Assembly (NCBI GenBank): GCA_963995505.1
Contig: OZ023193.1
Location: 2,480,001-2,544,000 of the forward strand
Origin: Hypericum androsaemum
Lineage: Eukaryota > Streptophyta > Magnoliopsida > Malpighiales > Hypericaceae
DNA length: 64,000 nucleotides
Direction of reading: 5' to 3'
Below, one piece after another: positions 44,577 through 56,751 of the stretch (position 1 is its first letter; each line of letters opens with the position of its first letter). A program made the position numbers and the translations under genes. Below the pieces are notes generated by a model. It saw nothing but the letters and a program-made list of their open reading frames with translations, had not been told where the DNA came from and ran no database searches.

Positions 44577-45540
44577 TCTTTTGGTTGTAATAAAAACAAA
44601 CTGCAATGGGACTGACTGAAGGAGCTTCAAGGTATGCGATGAGAGATTAAGGCTTGGTTTGTGACGTGTTGTTATTTTTTTCAGTTTTATATTCGGATAT
44701 CATTGTGTCAAAATTTTTAAAAGATGGCACAAACCAGCAACATCCTAACTAATTGATTTTCGTGATCCTAACTAATTGGTTATTGTGTGAGAGGTTGTTG
44801 TTACGTAAACGGCAGATCTTTTTATAAATAAGAGGGATTGGTTTTTTTAATATTATTCTTTGATGAAAGAGAGGCGTCTAAAGGTAAAATCAAATAAGAA
44901 ATGTCAAAGAAAGTGTGACGAATCGACTTGACAGCTAGATTTTCCCATTTTAATATATGAGCGATGATGCTATCTTTTATTCTCTTTTGATGATGAATTG
45001 TTCATCCTTAAGTCAGAGAGATACATTATAGAGAAAAATGTGGATCATGTTACTTCTTTGCTCTTTCGTTTTTGCATTTCGAGTATTTAGTTAATTCTAA
45101 AAAAAAGTGTGTAGTTTCTAGTGTGATTTTCTAACCATTTTTTTGTATAAAACTCATGCTTTAAGATAAATGGTTGGTTATTTATGATAAGAGATTTAAA
45201 TTTTGTTAAGAAAGTTTTGAACTCAAAATTTACAAATATAACAAGAAACCTCTAAATTGGAAATGTAAATCATTGATTTGAAAAAATTGGCATCGCCTAG
45301 GGAGACAGAAAAGGCCCACACTAATAACAAGAAAACTTTTTTATGTCCTTATATTTCTGTCAAATTTGACATTTTCCAATTTTTCTAATAACATTTGACT
45401 ATTGAAATGGTCAGAATTGATAACCACAATATATCATAACCCACGAGAGAATGATTAGCAATTTGGACGGTACCGGGCAGTTGCACCCGAGCCCACATGG
45501 CTTCGGCCCTGATCCAATGTGCATGAACTTCCCACTTCCT
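44577..45540. other. CXE-G upstream region
   Basis: AT-rich. A possible TATA box (minus-strand TTTATAAAAAG) lies near 44817-44828, about 245 bp before the start codon. No other feature recognised. Confidence 0.4.
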
Positions 45541-45544
45541 TCGT

Positions 45545-46965
45545 AGATTTTTTGTTTGGAAAGCAATAGTTTAAGAGTAGATAGAAGATTAGCAATAGAT
45601 TAGGAGTTCATTGTCAATTTACTTATTTGGTAAAATGAGTAGATAGCAATCTACTAATAGATTAGGAGTAGTTTTGGTTAGTTATTTATTTATTTTGTAA
45701 GATGTGAATTATTTTTTTAACTAAATGATTGAGATATTTCTTATTTATTTGGCTACTTAAAAATTATTTTTAACGATTCTTTTAACAACTGTTTTAAATT
45801 AGATTTTTATATAAATATTTTTACAAGATTAAGTTGAGATTTTTTCATTCTTAAAATTATTCTTCCCCTTCACTATATAAATAATAATGGACTATAAACA
45901 TAAGACATTAGGTACTAAAAGATTAAGTTATTTTGGCTATCAAAAATTTATTTAACTAATATAATATTTATATTGCTTAATAATTATTTTTTAAATTTTA
46001 AATTATATTTAACTTATCAAATATAGGATTTTTCACTAACTAACATTTAAAATATTAGTAAAATGTTTAATGTGGCGATACTATCTAATATTAGGAAAAT
46101 AAAAATTATATTTAAGTAAAAATTAATATATTTTCTTTTTAACATTGAATAATATTTTTACTAAATACTTGTATAATACAATTTGATCTTAATTTTACAA
46201 TGTTAACGATATTATATTTATGAAAAATATTTCAAATAAAAAATTTACAAAACTAAAACATCTATTCATTATATCATTCATAAATAAAACAAATATTGTC
46301 TGAATATTTTCACCAAAATGTACTTTAAAAATAAATATATGGATCATATTTTTGTTGATTTTATCTCCAACCAAGTGTAAGAAATTATTATATTCAATAA
46401 ATTAACCTTTTTTCATTTATCAAAAAATATATTTAGAAATATAAATATGTTATTTTACCTTATTACATTTATTTGAAATAAATAGATTATTTTATTAAAA
46501 TTTGTTTTGTAAATTAATAAATGATTTTTTAACAATTAATTTAACCAAAAGTATATAATATACTAAGTTGAATTTGCTATCTACTAGTTAATTTTATCAA
46601 ATACATTATTTAATCAACCAAATGTAAGAAATTAATAAATTCAATAAATTAGATATTTGTCCTTTATCAAATTTATTTATTTAAAATATTAATAAGTAAT
46701 ATTAATTATTACTATTTAAGTTTAAATAAATAATTTGATTATTTAATTTAATCTTAATTTATAAATTAATAATTAATTTAACCAAAAATATATATTCTAC
46801 TAAATTGAATCTGCTATCTGCTAGTTAATTTTACCAATTACATTCTTAAATCTGCTATCTCTATCTACTCCCAATCTAATGTAAATCTGCTATCCCTATC
46901 TACTCCCAATCTACTATCTACTTTATGTCATCTGTTATCTGCTCCCAATCTGTTTTGCCAAACAG
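45545..46965. mobile_element. Candidate non-autonomous DNA transposon, very AT-rich
   Basis: The left end has TTGTTTGGAAAGCAATAG followed by repeated TAGATAG/AGATTAGGAGT motifs. The right end has the reverse pattern (CTACTCCCAATCTA repeats, then TTTTGCCAAACAG). Ends starting TGTTTGG suggest a PIF/Harbinger or hAT MITE, but the target duplication is not clear and the interior is plain AT-rich DNA. Confidence 0.4.
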
Positions 46966-47661
46966 ATTAAATTATATTTTTTATGGATCGTTGATAAACT
47001 CGTATTAATTGCTGCATTGTATTTTTTATGAAGAAAAAATAATATAATGAGGTCGCAATTCGCATCATAGTTGTCGTAGTTCAACGCCGAGATTTCTGGA
47101 TTTTTATTACTCACCATAAAGGCTAATACATTGACCGGATAAATTTTTTTTAAAAAAATGGAAGAGTTTCCGGTCTTGGTTGGAAATTTTACCCACCGGA
47201 TATAAGTGGTAGATAAAATTGTTTAGTCTCTTATATTTCATAAATCAAATTGTTTAGTTTCTAGACCTAAATTCTGACCACTTCTCCGACGAGACTTCAC
47301 TAAAAATACAAAAATAACTCTTAACTCAAGAAATTACTAAATTGTCACTCATCCCTAATCTCTATCACAAGCCCCCAATTCACCATGCTCTCTATCATTA
47401 TAACCAATATTTTTAAAACCGATCTGAAAGGCGACTCAGAATTCTTAAAATTTTTGGTTTGTCCGGTCCAACTATTCGGACCACCAGTCGGACTGAGATT
47501 TCTATTTTATATTAATATAATTAAATAATATTTAATAAATTTAATTTAACATAAAAAATGATAAAATATCAAATAAGTTCAAATATTTAGAAACTTTATT
47601 ATATAATTTATCCAATCAAAGTCTTCAAACATGAATTAAACAAGTCTAGAAGAACAAGAAG
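46966..47661. other. AT-rich intergenic region, nothing recognised
   Basis: Only short frames without domains. Confidence 0.45.
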
Positions 47662-48140
47662 ATGATTATTAGGGGTGAGTACGGTGCGGTTTAGCGGTGT
47701 GAACCCTATGAGCTAAACCGCACCGCAATCTAAAAAAATTGAAAAAATGAAACCGCACCTGCTGCGGTTTGGTAGTAAACCGTGCGCTTTGCAGTTTGCG
47801 GTTCGACACGGTTTTGCGGTTCGGTGCGGTTTGGTGCGGTTTGAAACTCACCCCTTTAAAAAATCATTTTTTTGCCAGCCCAATAAAAAGTTCCTCCTAG
47901 TTCATTGAAGAGCAGCAAATTTTGCGACAAAGGGAGGGATGAAGTCGAACGGAAAGAAAAATGGTATATATACTAATGCGGTGCGGTTTCATGGTGTCAT
48001 CAAAATTTTACACCGAACCCGTACCGAACATTTATGGTGCGGTTTGAAACCGCACTTCTAAACTAAAAATACATGCGGTTCGGTGCGGTGCGGTGCGGTT
48101 TGCAGTTTTGTTCGGTTTCAAACTCACCCCTAATGATTAT
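47662..48140. mobile_element. hAT-type MITE (463 bp) with 8-bp target duplication
   Basis: ATGATTAT flanks the element at 47662-47669 and 48133-48140, the 8 bp typical of hAT transposons. Ends are TAGGGGTGAGT and ACTCACCCCTA. The interior is built from repeated GGTGCGGTTT-like motifs in both orientations. It encodes nothing. Confidence 0.9.
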
Positions 48141-48765
48141 ATAAGTTTTTGGGTTCGACATATTAGTCCAATTCGTTTGACTTAGTTGAAATATTATCAA
48201 GAATTGTTAAAAAATAAATTTTTTGTGATCAAAAAGTGATGTACACGCTCCAAATGTGGAAGTTGAGGTTTTGTTTCTAAATTAAATCAAATAAAATAGA
48301 AAAATAAACACTAATTTTTTTTTATCCGGACGAACCGGGTCATCCGGAAGCACCTGACCAGATGGTCCGACCAAATTTTAGCCAGTCAAACTGCATTCAG
48401 GATTTTAGAAAAAAATTGACCGGAATTTGGTTCAATGCCGGACCGCAATTTTTACAATATTGGTTATACCAAAAGAAAATGGAATTGGCATCTCCATCCG
48501 TAATGACATTTATGATCCTTACTTATAAAAAAAAGCTATGTATGATCCTTGATAAATTAACAATAAAGTACTGCATTTTGCCCTTAAAAAAAGTTGAGAG
48601 TTTCCTAATTTAAAACCAAATAATAAGGGAGTTGAAAACTCATGGAGTTTCGAGTAAAATGTAATCTAAATTGCTTTATCTTCAATAGTATCATTAAATT
48701 TTACTTATTAACAAGAGAAAACAGAACCCCACTATTTATAACAGAAGAAGCTTTCAATATCATGC
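48141..48765. other. Intergenic, nothing recognised
   Basis: AT-rich; short frames without recognisable domains. Confidence 0.45.
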
Positions 48766-49326
48766 GTAGGGATGACAATGGGCAGAATTCGGGTAGGATC
48801 TATAGGACCCAGATCCTTACCCTCTTTTTGAATGGTGGACCCAGATCCTTACCCTTATCCTCTTTAAAAATAAGGATTCGGGCAAGATCTGGGTCTGAAA
48901 AAACGGGACAGGATAAGGGCGACCCGCGGGTCCATGTCTTTAAAAAAATATTTGATTTAAAAAAAATTAAATTAGCATTTTATAGTTTTCAAATAGCAAT
49001 TTGATATTTTCATCCATTAAACAAATTAATACAAAGAACCAAATAAGCAAATCTTTAAAAAATTGAAGTTTGGTAGGTTAAAATTGAGAATTTTGTATTA
49101 TATTTATTAATTAATATACATATATATTATTTTAATATTAATTAAAAAAATTCGGGTAGGATCAGGGCAGGATCCTATAGATTCATATCCATACCCTTAT
49201 CCTTTTAAAATATTAGGATACGGACAGGATAAGGGTCTAGACCCAGTCAAAATCAACGGGTCTTGGACCCTTCGAATCTGGATCAGGGTAGACCCTCAGG
49301 GTAATGGTCTAATTGCCATCCCTAAA
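48766..49326. mobile_element. Probable hAT-like MITE (about 550 bp), target duplication not visible
   Basis: Begins TAGGGATGACAATGGGC and ends ATTGCCATCCCTA, an inverted pair seen in many plant hAT MITEs. Inside are repeated GGACCCAGATCCTTACCC and GGATAAGGGTC motifs. Flanks (CATGCG / AATTGG) do not match. Confidence 0.6.
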
Positions 49327-49365
49327 TTGGCCGTGGACGTGCTTCCCCGCTTTTTTCGCCGGACA

Positions 49366-49476
49366 GATAATATCGATTCTGTTGTTGGGCCCACTGGGAC
49401 TGGGAAGCCGAGGCTAGCAATTGACCTGGCCAACCGGTTCCCGACGGAGATCATAAAATGGAAAAGCTTCACTTGA
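49366..49476 (+). pseudogene. Fragment resembling an isopentenyltransferase P-loop region
   Basis: Translation reads VVGPTGTGKPRLAIDLANRF followed by PTEIIKW and a stop soon after. Plant adenylate/tRNA isopentenyltransferases (cytokinin synthesis) have GATGTGKSRLxIDLAxxFPxEIIN at this place. Here the Walker-A Ser is Pro and the following NSDKxQ block is replaced, so the fragment is broken. No other exon was seen. It lies between a MITE and the CXE-H repeat unit. Confidence 0.65.
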
Positions 49477-50510
49477 TGGATATGCATATTCTATTTTTTA
49501 TTATCACGGAAAGAGGTAGCTAGATTGGGGGCATGTAGGTTAGGAATGAGCGGTTATTTAGTAATTTCTTAAGTTAGGGGTATTTTTGGACTTTTAGTAA
49601 ATTCTCGGAAAAAAGTGACTAAAATTCAGGTACAGAGACTAAACAATTTGATTTATGAAATACGAGGGACTAAACTATACTAAATTATCTTGATTAATCA
49701 ATTTCTTCAAACATCAGGGACCTATGACTATTTTGCACTAAAATTTACCATATCGAATAAAATTACTACGATTAAAAGTAGATATTAAATGAAATAGGAA
49801 AATAGAACTTAGAATTTACGTGAACGATCCTCAGTTACTTCCAAAAAAGATTCTCTAATTACCAGAAGAAAAGAAATTTCATGACTTCCCAAATTCATGA
49901 CATAGCTCCAATTTTTTCATGCCTATTTGAAGGACAAAACAACGGGAAAATAAAATATCTTGATTTCTCATATCAGAAGTGATTTCTCGACTCTCTTGCA
50001 CCAAAGTCATCTTAGTGCTTGTAATTAGATCACAGACCTATGTGGAGGCTGGGGTTTTTTGGGGTGTACTGGTGTAAAGAGCGGAAGCTTTACTGTTCGT
50101 ATTTCTTTTCGGAATACGATTCTTTACATAATTTTGATTTAATAAAATTATTTATCAAAAAAAAGTGATAAAGTCGAAGTACATTTATTAAATATTGAGT
50201 TTGAGGGATCTCTCTGGTGTAATGGTTTCGTTCCAAGTTGCTTAGGAGTTAGCTGCTCTTTGGTGGATTCTCTGTATCAAATTTTTTTTTTGGAAAAAGT
50301 ATAAGTTATATTCTTTCACAGAAAAATATCGGAGTATTACACCATATTGTACCAAAATACAATTCCCTAGGTACTAAAAAAGCGACTATCAAGGCTAGGC
50401 GATAATAATCATTGTCTAGTACACACCAAAATAACTCCCAAAATATCCTCAAAACTCCTAGAAGCAAGATGAACAACGGTCAAAAATCAAGGAGGGTCAA
50501 AGCGCTTGAC

Positions 50511-50702
50511 TTATTTAATTCTGCACGCCGATTCCTTGAATCGTAGAAGAGTCGTTGAATAGTCTTCCACCAAACAAAGACCCACTTGCAAGGCAGTGTT
50601 CAAAGCCTCAGTCGCTTCCTCCTCAGTTCGCGCATCATCACTAACCGCTGGAGTCACAGGATCGACGACGGAAGGCGGAGCAGCTTGGTCAACTAAAGAC
50701 AA
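50511..50702 (-). other. Small ORF of 63 codons in the H repeat unit, unrecognised
   Basis: Starts MSLVDQAAPPSVVDPV and ends FKESACRIK. Its twin is at 58711-58902 with two residue changes. It lies between retro-derived tails 3' of CXE-H; the duplication is too recent for its openness to mean much. No function inferred. Confidence 0.2.
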
Positions 50703-51086
50703 GGAGGGAGGTTTAATGTTTACCTCAGTACCAAGTTGTTTAGGAAATTGTTTGCTTTTTGGTGGGTTCTCTTTTGAGTTTGAGTTAGATAGTGTTTATC
50801 AAGTTGGTTACTGAGATAGATTTTATCTAACTTTTTTAGTTTTGTAATCTGGATGTAACTACCATTCTTTTGATTTTTTAAGGAGTAATACAAATTTACT
50901 TATAAAAAAAATAATCACAGCCAGTTGGAGGCTTTATTTTATTACATTTTTTTCTACTATTAAATTCAAACAAGCATACTTCAGTAAATTTTCTAATGCT
51001 ACCACACAATAAAATACATTCAAATTATATTCAATCAAACAAGTACAACGCAGAATAAGCACACTGTTCGTTCGGATCACCTACTT

Positions 51087-52040
51087 CTAATGCTTCACTT
51101 GATTGAGAAACTCGACAAATTTTTTCTGCAGAGCCCTAGCATTCTCACCACCAGGATTCATGAAATGGAAGAAATGATCGTCACCTTTAGCCTCCATAAT
51201 CTCCAGTTTCCCACCCCATCCACTCTTCTTGAGCGATTCATAAAAGTACCACCCCCTCTCCCTCAACAGATCCTTCTCCCCAACAGCAACAAGCACACTT
51301 GACCCACCCAGCTTGCCCAAGTTCGGCTCTGACCCGGGGTTATACCTCGGGTCATCGCACCCTCTGGCATCCGAACACACAAGAGGCCACAGCTTGTCCA
51401 TCACGGATTTGGTGCCCAACAACCTCCTAAACGACTCGTCAGCCTCGTCACCAAGCGGCTCCGCCCCCCAAAACAGCGGTTGCACCAACACAATCCCGAC
51501 AAGATTGATCTCATCCAGTTTGTTCAGACCATATCTCAGTCCCACGTTGTACGCTATATTAGCGCCGGCGCTCTCGCCGCCGAGAAACACCTTACCGAAA
51601 TCGCCGTACATGTTCAGCCACTCGTCCTCGCCCTTTCCGTTACAATGGGAGGCGACCCAGTTCATCGCTTCCCATGCGTCGTCGTAAGCGATAGGGAGAG
51701 GATGCTCCGGTGCTCTCCTGTAGTGGACAGACACTACGACGACGTTCGCCTCCTCGGCGAGCTGCTTGAGGTAATAATGGTACATCGGCGAGAATCCGGT
51801 CTCGATGACGAACCCGCCCCCGTGGATGTAGATCATTACGGGTAGTTTTCGGTTTTGGTGAGTCTTTGGGAGGTAAATCCTAGCGGGGAGGTCTGTTTCT
51901 TTGGAGTAGACGACATCTTTCGATTGGACTTTTGGGTCGTCTAGTGAAGGAGGGACGACTTCGTTGCCCATCAACCTATCTACGCTACCATCTTTGTATA
52001 GGATGAAGATTGGGGACGAATCTAGTGCAACCTCTGGCAT
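51087..52040 (-). CDS. CXE-H: intronless class-I plant carboxylesterase with GESAG elbow
   Basis: Predicted soluble esterase of 317 residues on the minus strand. The start is ATG 52038-52040 (MPEVALDSSP, with A at -3), aligning with CXE-G; the six codons upstream in frame include no ATG. Oxyanion motif HGGGF (73-77). The SVDYR block reads SVHYRRAPEHPLP (Asp to His). The nucleophile elbow is GESAG (Ser157), where family members usually have GDSAG. Asp257 (GEKD) and His289 (DDHFFHF) complete the triad. It differs from CXE-I by three residues (Met69, Cys133, Asn134). A TATA box, CCTATATAAT on the minus strand, is near 52138-52146. Substrate unknown; Ser activity is plausible because Glu can replace Asp at this non-catalytic position. 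Confidence 0.95.
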   Translation of the reverse strand: MPEVALDSSPIFILYKDGSVDRLMGNEVVPPSLDDPKVQSKDVVYSKETDLPARIYLPKTHQNRKLPVMIYIHGGGFVIETGFSPMYHYYLKQLAEEANVVVVSVHYRRAPEHPLPIAYDDAWEAMNWVASHCNGKGEDEWLNMYGDFGKVFLGGESAGANIAYNVGLRYGLNKLDEINLVGIVLVQPLFWGAEPLGDEADESFRRLLGTKSVMDKLWPLVCSDARGCDDPRYNPGSEPNLGKLGGSSVLVAVGEKDLLRERGWYFYESLKKSGWGGKLEIMEAKGDDHFFHFMNPGGENARALQKKFVEFLNQVKH

Positions 52041-52137
52041 TTTGGTGATGAGAAACAAAAAACTTTGGTAATTTCAAAGATATGAGGAAATTTGGTGGTT
52101 GGAGGATGTGATGAAGAAGAGGTCTGGGGTGCTTCAA

Positions 52138-52146
52138 TTATATAGG
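52138..52146 (-). promoter_or_regulatory. TATA-like box of CXE-H
   Basis: CCTATATAAT on the minus strand about 100 bp upstream of the start codon. The same element is kept upstream of CXE-I. Confidence 0.5.
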
Positions 52147-52478
52147 GAAACTTGATGTTGATATAATTTTTTTTAAAAACTAATTGATATCCGAATAATT
52201 TACTGACTAATTTTGATTTGAGTCGAACAATATCTCTAACAATTCTTCTGTTTTGTTGGCAAAGATGGATGGAAATAGACAGGGGTGATTTTTTTTTTGA
52301 AGGAGGCATTTAACGGAACTTTGTCATAAAATATGAGCTAGTCGTGTGTGGTGTGCTTCTTCCGTTGACCGACGACGAAGTAGTTTTTTTGTGTGGGGGT
52401 AACGAAGTATTTATGTCCAAAGACAATCGCCAGCGACTAGGCAGGCCTTGGGGAGCGTTTCTTTGATTTTTTTTAACG

Positions 52479-52936
52479 GCGTAAATAACGAGGGCCACAC
52501 CCATATTCGGTACAGACTGCACAATCTTGTTTAACGAGGGAAAATTAAAATTTTAGTATATTTACTATTTTACTAAATGATAATTTCATAGCAGATACTT
52601 ACGAATTTTACTTTTTTAAGACGCATAAAAATCTGGAAGATCAACCCAATTTCAAGTATTAGAACAACTGCAATAAATTTCACTGCGTTTTCTTATTCGG
52701 ATTATCATAACAATCTGTAATAGATTTGAAGATATGTCAGAATTTTTCATGCTAGATTGTCGAGATATCAAAAATCGGGTCAACTTCTTGATGCCGTCCA
52801 TTAATGGGAATTGAGTTTTTTTTTTTCATCATTGTTCACGCATGCACATGGTTACGTGAACCATTGGGATTGGGTCACCACAGATTAAGATATTCGACTA
52901 TTCTTCGCACCTTCGTTATTTAAATTAATTCATCGC
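52479..52936. repeat. Three-copy intergenic block, copy a
   Basis: Sequence from AACGAGGGCCACACCCATAT through the CATGCACATGGT region to ATTCATCGCATACCC recurs at 54405-54868 (closest match) and, more diverged and with a deletion, at about 60912-61460. It contains no gene. Confidence 0.85.
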
Positions 52937-53580
52937 ATACCCAGCAAAAAAAAATTAATTCATCGCATGGACCGTGGTTGATGTTGGCCATTTTTTTTTG
53001 TTATGAATTTTGTAAGAGAATTCGAGTTACTACTAATCATAATTTTAATTAAGACATTTGTTGAAATTTTGGTTAAAATTTTAATTAACTCTAATTTGAA
53101 TAAGTCCGTTTGGTAAATATTTTTATATCCGAGCGGTGTAAAAAAAAAAGTTGTTGGGCTTTTTGTGGGCTGTGCCTGTCTTGGGTGAAGTCTTCACGGA
53201 GGATTTTTTTTTTCCGACAGAAGTCGCTTTTACGTTTAAGGTCCATCGAATAAATTGGCTAAGGTGCGACGTGGCCGAGGTATGGACATATACTAGTTTA
53301 GAATTATTATAAAGCATGATCCATTGACATTGCTAGTTGAGATTAATAGCTAACAAGAAGCAAGTATGAATTGGTTCTTTGCCACATCGACCATATTAAT
53401 TAGGAAGCTTCAGATTGAACTGGATACTACCGTCAACATCGATATGTTTTGTGTATTAAATTCAAATATAATGTACTAGTATGTATTTTAAATAGAATAA
53501 TTTATAAAAGTCTTACCGTAAAAATTGATTCATGAAAAAGGTCGTGTATACATTTTATCTAATTATTCAACGGCTCAAAG

Positions 53581-53711
53581 AAATGTAAATATTTTGTTAC
53601 ACATGTCGTGTACATATTCGGAAGTGTTTCTCTTAATGCGTTGTCAGTTTGGGTGTAATTGTGCTTGCTGGTAATAAATTCATCGACTTACCCCAAAAAA
53701 TGTAAATATTT
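53581..53711 (+). mobile_element. Very short 5'-truncated non-LTR insertion (103 bp)
   Basis: AAATGTAAATATTT at 53581-53594 and 53698-53711 flanks an insert that ends in an A-run (CCCCAAA). The interior has no coding sequence. Same style as 16825-16947. Confidence 0.6.
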
Positions 53712-54404
53712 AGTATTGACTTGTATATATTAGTGCAGTGGTGGTGAACGTGAACGTGTGACGATTTTTGATTTTGCATATAAGATGGCCACCACAAATT
53801 TGTTCAAGTTTCATTTTGTTAAAATTATCATGTTGCTAGTTGTAACATTCATGTACTTGATTTTAAATATCGACATTTCTTTACTAATGATTTTAAAATT
53901 TTAGATTTATATTAAATTTTAATATGATATGAGAGAAAATTATGCATGATTTATTTATTGTGAAAAAAATATAAGTGAAAAATCTGATTTGGAATCTGAG
54001 TAATTGTCTCCGATTCATGACGAAGTAGGAGAGGGGCAATTAAATTGAGATAATGAGTGGAGTGAAATGAAATCTCCAATTGATAATTATCGAGATCAAT
54101 ACAGTTACAATATATAAGACAAAATGGAAAAACTAACTAGTTGAATTCTAGTAACTAATTATGTACACGTTCAACTAATGTGGTAGTGCAAGTGGTGGCT
54201 CCGTGATCTGCTCGTTGACTGTGGTATTGGGGATTGAACGTCCCAAACCTTAACTTGAAGAGTAAGTCAGAGACGTGGGTATTCTCTCCTCTCCGAGAAT
54301 GTTGGGAAGTTGTTGTAGCCGGATACTTTGACATTTATAACCATTCAAAATTTACTTATGAAACTCGTAATTGGCATAAATACTATTATAATAATTGTTT
54401 TCAA
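53712..54404. other. Intergenic, nothing recognised
   Basis: AT-rich sequence before the second copy of the three-copy block; frames are short and without domains. Confidence 0.45.
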
Positions 54405-54868
54405 CGGCGTAAATAACGAGGGCCACACCCATATTCGGTAGACTACGCAATCTTGTTTAACGAGGGAAAATTAAAATTTTAGTATATTTAATATTTTAGT
54501 AAATGTTAATTTTATAGCAGATTTTTACGAATTTTACTTTTGTAAGACGCATAAAAATCTGGAAGATCAACCCAATTTCAAGTATTAGAACAACTGCAAT
54601 AAATTTAACTGCGTTTTCTTATTCGGATTATCATAACAATCTGTATTAGATTTGAAGATATGTCAGAACTTTTCATGCTAGATTGTCGAGATATCAAAAA
54701 TCGGGTCAACTTCTTGATGCCGTCCATTAATTTTTTTGGTCGAATTTTTTTTTTGTTCATTGTTCACGCATGCACATGGTAACGTGAGCCATTGATCACA
54801 CAGATTAAGATATTGGGCTATTCTTCGCACCTTCTTGATTTAAATTAATTCATCGCATACCCCGAAAA
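54405..54868. repeat. Three-copy intergenic block, copy b (no CXE gene attached)
   Basis: Nearly collinear with 52479-52936: CGGCGTAAATAACGAGGGCC, GACGCATAAAAATCTGGAAG and TTGTCGAGATATCAAAAATC all occur in order. In the other two places this block lies upstream of a CXE gene. Here no CXE follows or precedes within reach. Confidence 0.88.
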
Positions 54869-55076
54869 AAAATTAGGGTAAATTACTCTCAGAATTTTAG
54901 AAATTGGTATATTCGCCTCTCAGTTTCTGTATTTTTGAAATAGATAAAAATATTCATGCAATTTGGTAAAATTATACTCTCGGTCCCTCGTTGACATCAT
55001 CTAACTTTCTTTTCATAGAAATAACTTACGTGTTATTACAATAAATAAATAAATAATTCATCTCTCCTCCAACGCC

Positions 55077-56751
55077 TAACGGCCTGTTTGGAAAAGCTTA
55101 AAAATGGGAAATGGAATTCCTTTCCGGAGTTTTAAAAAATTTAGTCTATTTGGAACCAAATATTTTCGGAAAAGAATTTCTGTTTTGTTTAAAAAATCGG
55201 ATTTAGAATTTCTTTGAAATTATGTCAAATTTGTAAAAGACTAAACCAGATTTGATAGTAAAATATCTATTATACCCTTGGTTATATACTGATTCTTATT
55301 GCAGCGACTTTAGGAGCCCTAGAACCCCTCTCGGCCTCCTCTTTCTTCCTTCTTCGAGCTAGAGCTCGAGTTCATCTCCTCTTCCTTCTTCGAGCTGGGG
55401 CTGATCTCCCTTCCTCGAGCTCATCTCGGCATGGAGCCCTAGAGTCCTCCCTTCCGTCCTTGGCCTCCTTTTTCGTCTGGTAATCTCTCTATCTCTCTAG
55501 CTCGAGTTCATCTCCTCTTCCTTTTTCGATCTGAGTTTTTTATGAGTTTTGAATCTGGATTTTTTTCAGTTTAACGATATGGGTTTTGATCTGGGTTTTT
55601 CTTATTTAATGATATGAGTTTCTTTGTTTGTCGATCTGGGTTTAAGAATCTCAGACCTCGGTTCCACTCTCTGGGTTTTTCTTTATTTTTCGGGTTTGCA
55701 TCCTCTTCAAGTAGATTACAGCCGAGCTTGAAGTTCTCAGTTGTTTGACCTTAGGTTTTTTATTGTCCCTTTGTTTAGGTTACGATTGAGATTTTTTATT
55801 GTCCCTTTGTTTAGGCTACGATTGGTAGCATCGTGTTGGAGATTTGCATATTGCAATATAAGTTCTTGGCCAGCTAACAGAATTTTCGGTGTCTGATCTT
55901 TTTGTCTCTGCTGTCTGGTTGTCTGGTTTTCTTCTTTGCAGATTTAGCTTTAACCTTTATCGATCCCATGTTGCATGTTCCGCTTTGGGAATGTAATGTA
56001 TTAGTTGATACTCGATGTGCATATCGAATGAACTTCACTATTGAATAAACATGTTGTGATACTAGTAGTGTCAAATGTGTCTGCTAGTTGCTGTTTTATT
56101 TTGTCAAAACTGCTCATCAGAGGAGAAACAAAGGGAGCTTGTTTGACCTAGAATTCGAAGATTTATTTCATCCTTTGGATGAGTAAAATATTTCTGCCTT
56201 CTTTGACCTTGAATTCTTTTTTCATGGATTTGGTATGCTACATTTTTGGAACATGTTTTATGCTGCATTTTTCTTAGCTGTCCATTCTTGACTATGTCTC
56301 ATATTGATGGATCTTGCGGCAAATGTTTTTGTTGACTTTTAGTTAGATGAATTAGTTTTGTAGGAGGTAAGATGGATGAAATGCATTTGCTGTTGCTCAC
56401 ATCAAATTGTTGCATTTGCTGTTGCTTTTGTTGACTAGAATGCAGATCAGCAAATGCTTCACTCACTAGTGTTTGATTTGATATTTGGTGCTTCATATAT
56501 TTGTTCGAGTTAATTCAACTTGGTGCTAAGTGCTTCGTACCATTGAGGTGAGCTTGATTTGTTGCAAGTTGAGAATGAAATTTTTCTATCTCACTTGGGA
56601 TTGTTAGGAGGGTGTTTATGTAATATTGTAAATTAATTCTCAAAATTTAACTTATGATTTCAAACAAGAAAATAGAAAAGTAATTTCTTTCCATTACCAT
56701 TAGAAATTAGAAATTAGAAATGTGATTCCTATGGTTCCAAATAGGCAGTAA
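55077..56751. mobile_element. PIF/Harbinger-like non-autonomous element (about 1.67 kb)
   Basis: TAA at 55077-55079 and 56749-56751 flanks ends that read CGGCCTGTTTGGAA and (reverse complement of the right end) CTGCCTATTTGGAA. TGTTTGG ends with a 3-bp TAA/TTA duplication are typical of PIF/Harbinger elements. The interior has CT-rich, leader-like sequence (55300-55500, with repeats of CTCTTCCTTCTTCGAGCT) and T-rich DNA, with no transposase frame. It may carry captured 5' untranslated sequence. Confidence 0.6.

Larger units (their letters stand above)
49700..53340. repeat. Large duplicated unit, copy 1 (contains CXE-H)
   Basis: From about 49700 (ATTTCTTCAAACATC) the sequence matches 57900 onward with a fixed offset of 8200 bp through the coding region. 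Homology continues upstream of the gene, with indels, to about 53300 (CTAAGGTGCGACGTGGCCG, found again near 63708). It includes LINE-like 3' tails (A-runs near 50160 and 50910) shared by both copies, which therefore predate the duplication. Confidence 0.88.

Noticed and set aside
51313..51845. Open frames antisense to CXE-H (and the same at 59513-60147 for CXE-I, 39382-40178 for CXE-E)
   Set aside because: They mirror the codon pattern of the real gene and have no family resemblance.
52041..52058. Upstream extension of CXE-H by six codons (likewise 60241-60258 for CXE-I and 44577-44630 for CXE-G)
   Set aside because: The first codon of each extension is TTG; the first ATG aligns with the family start.
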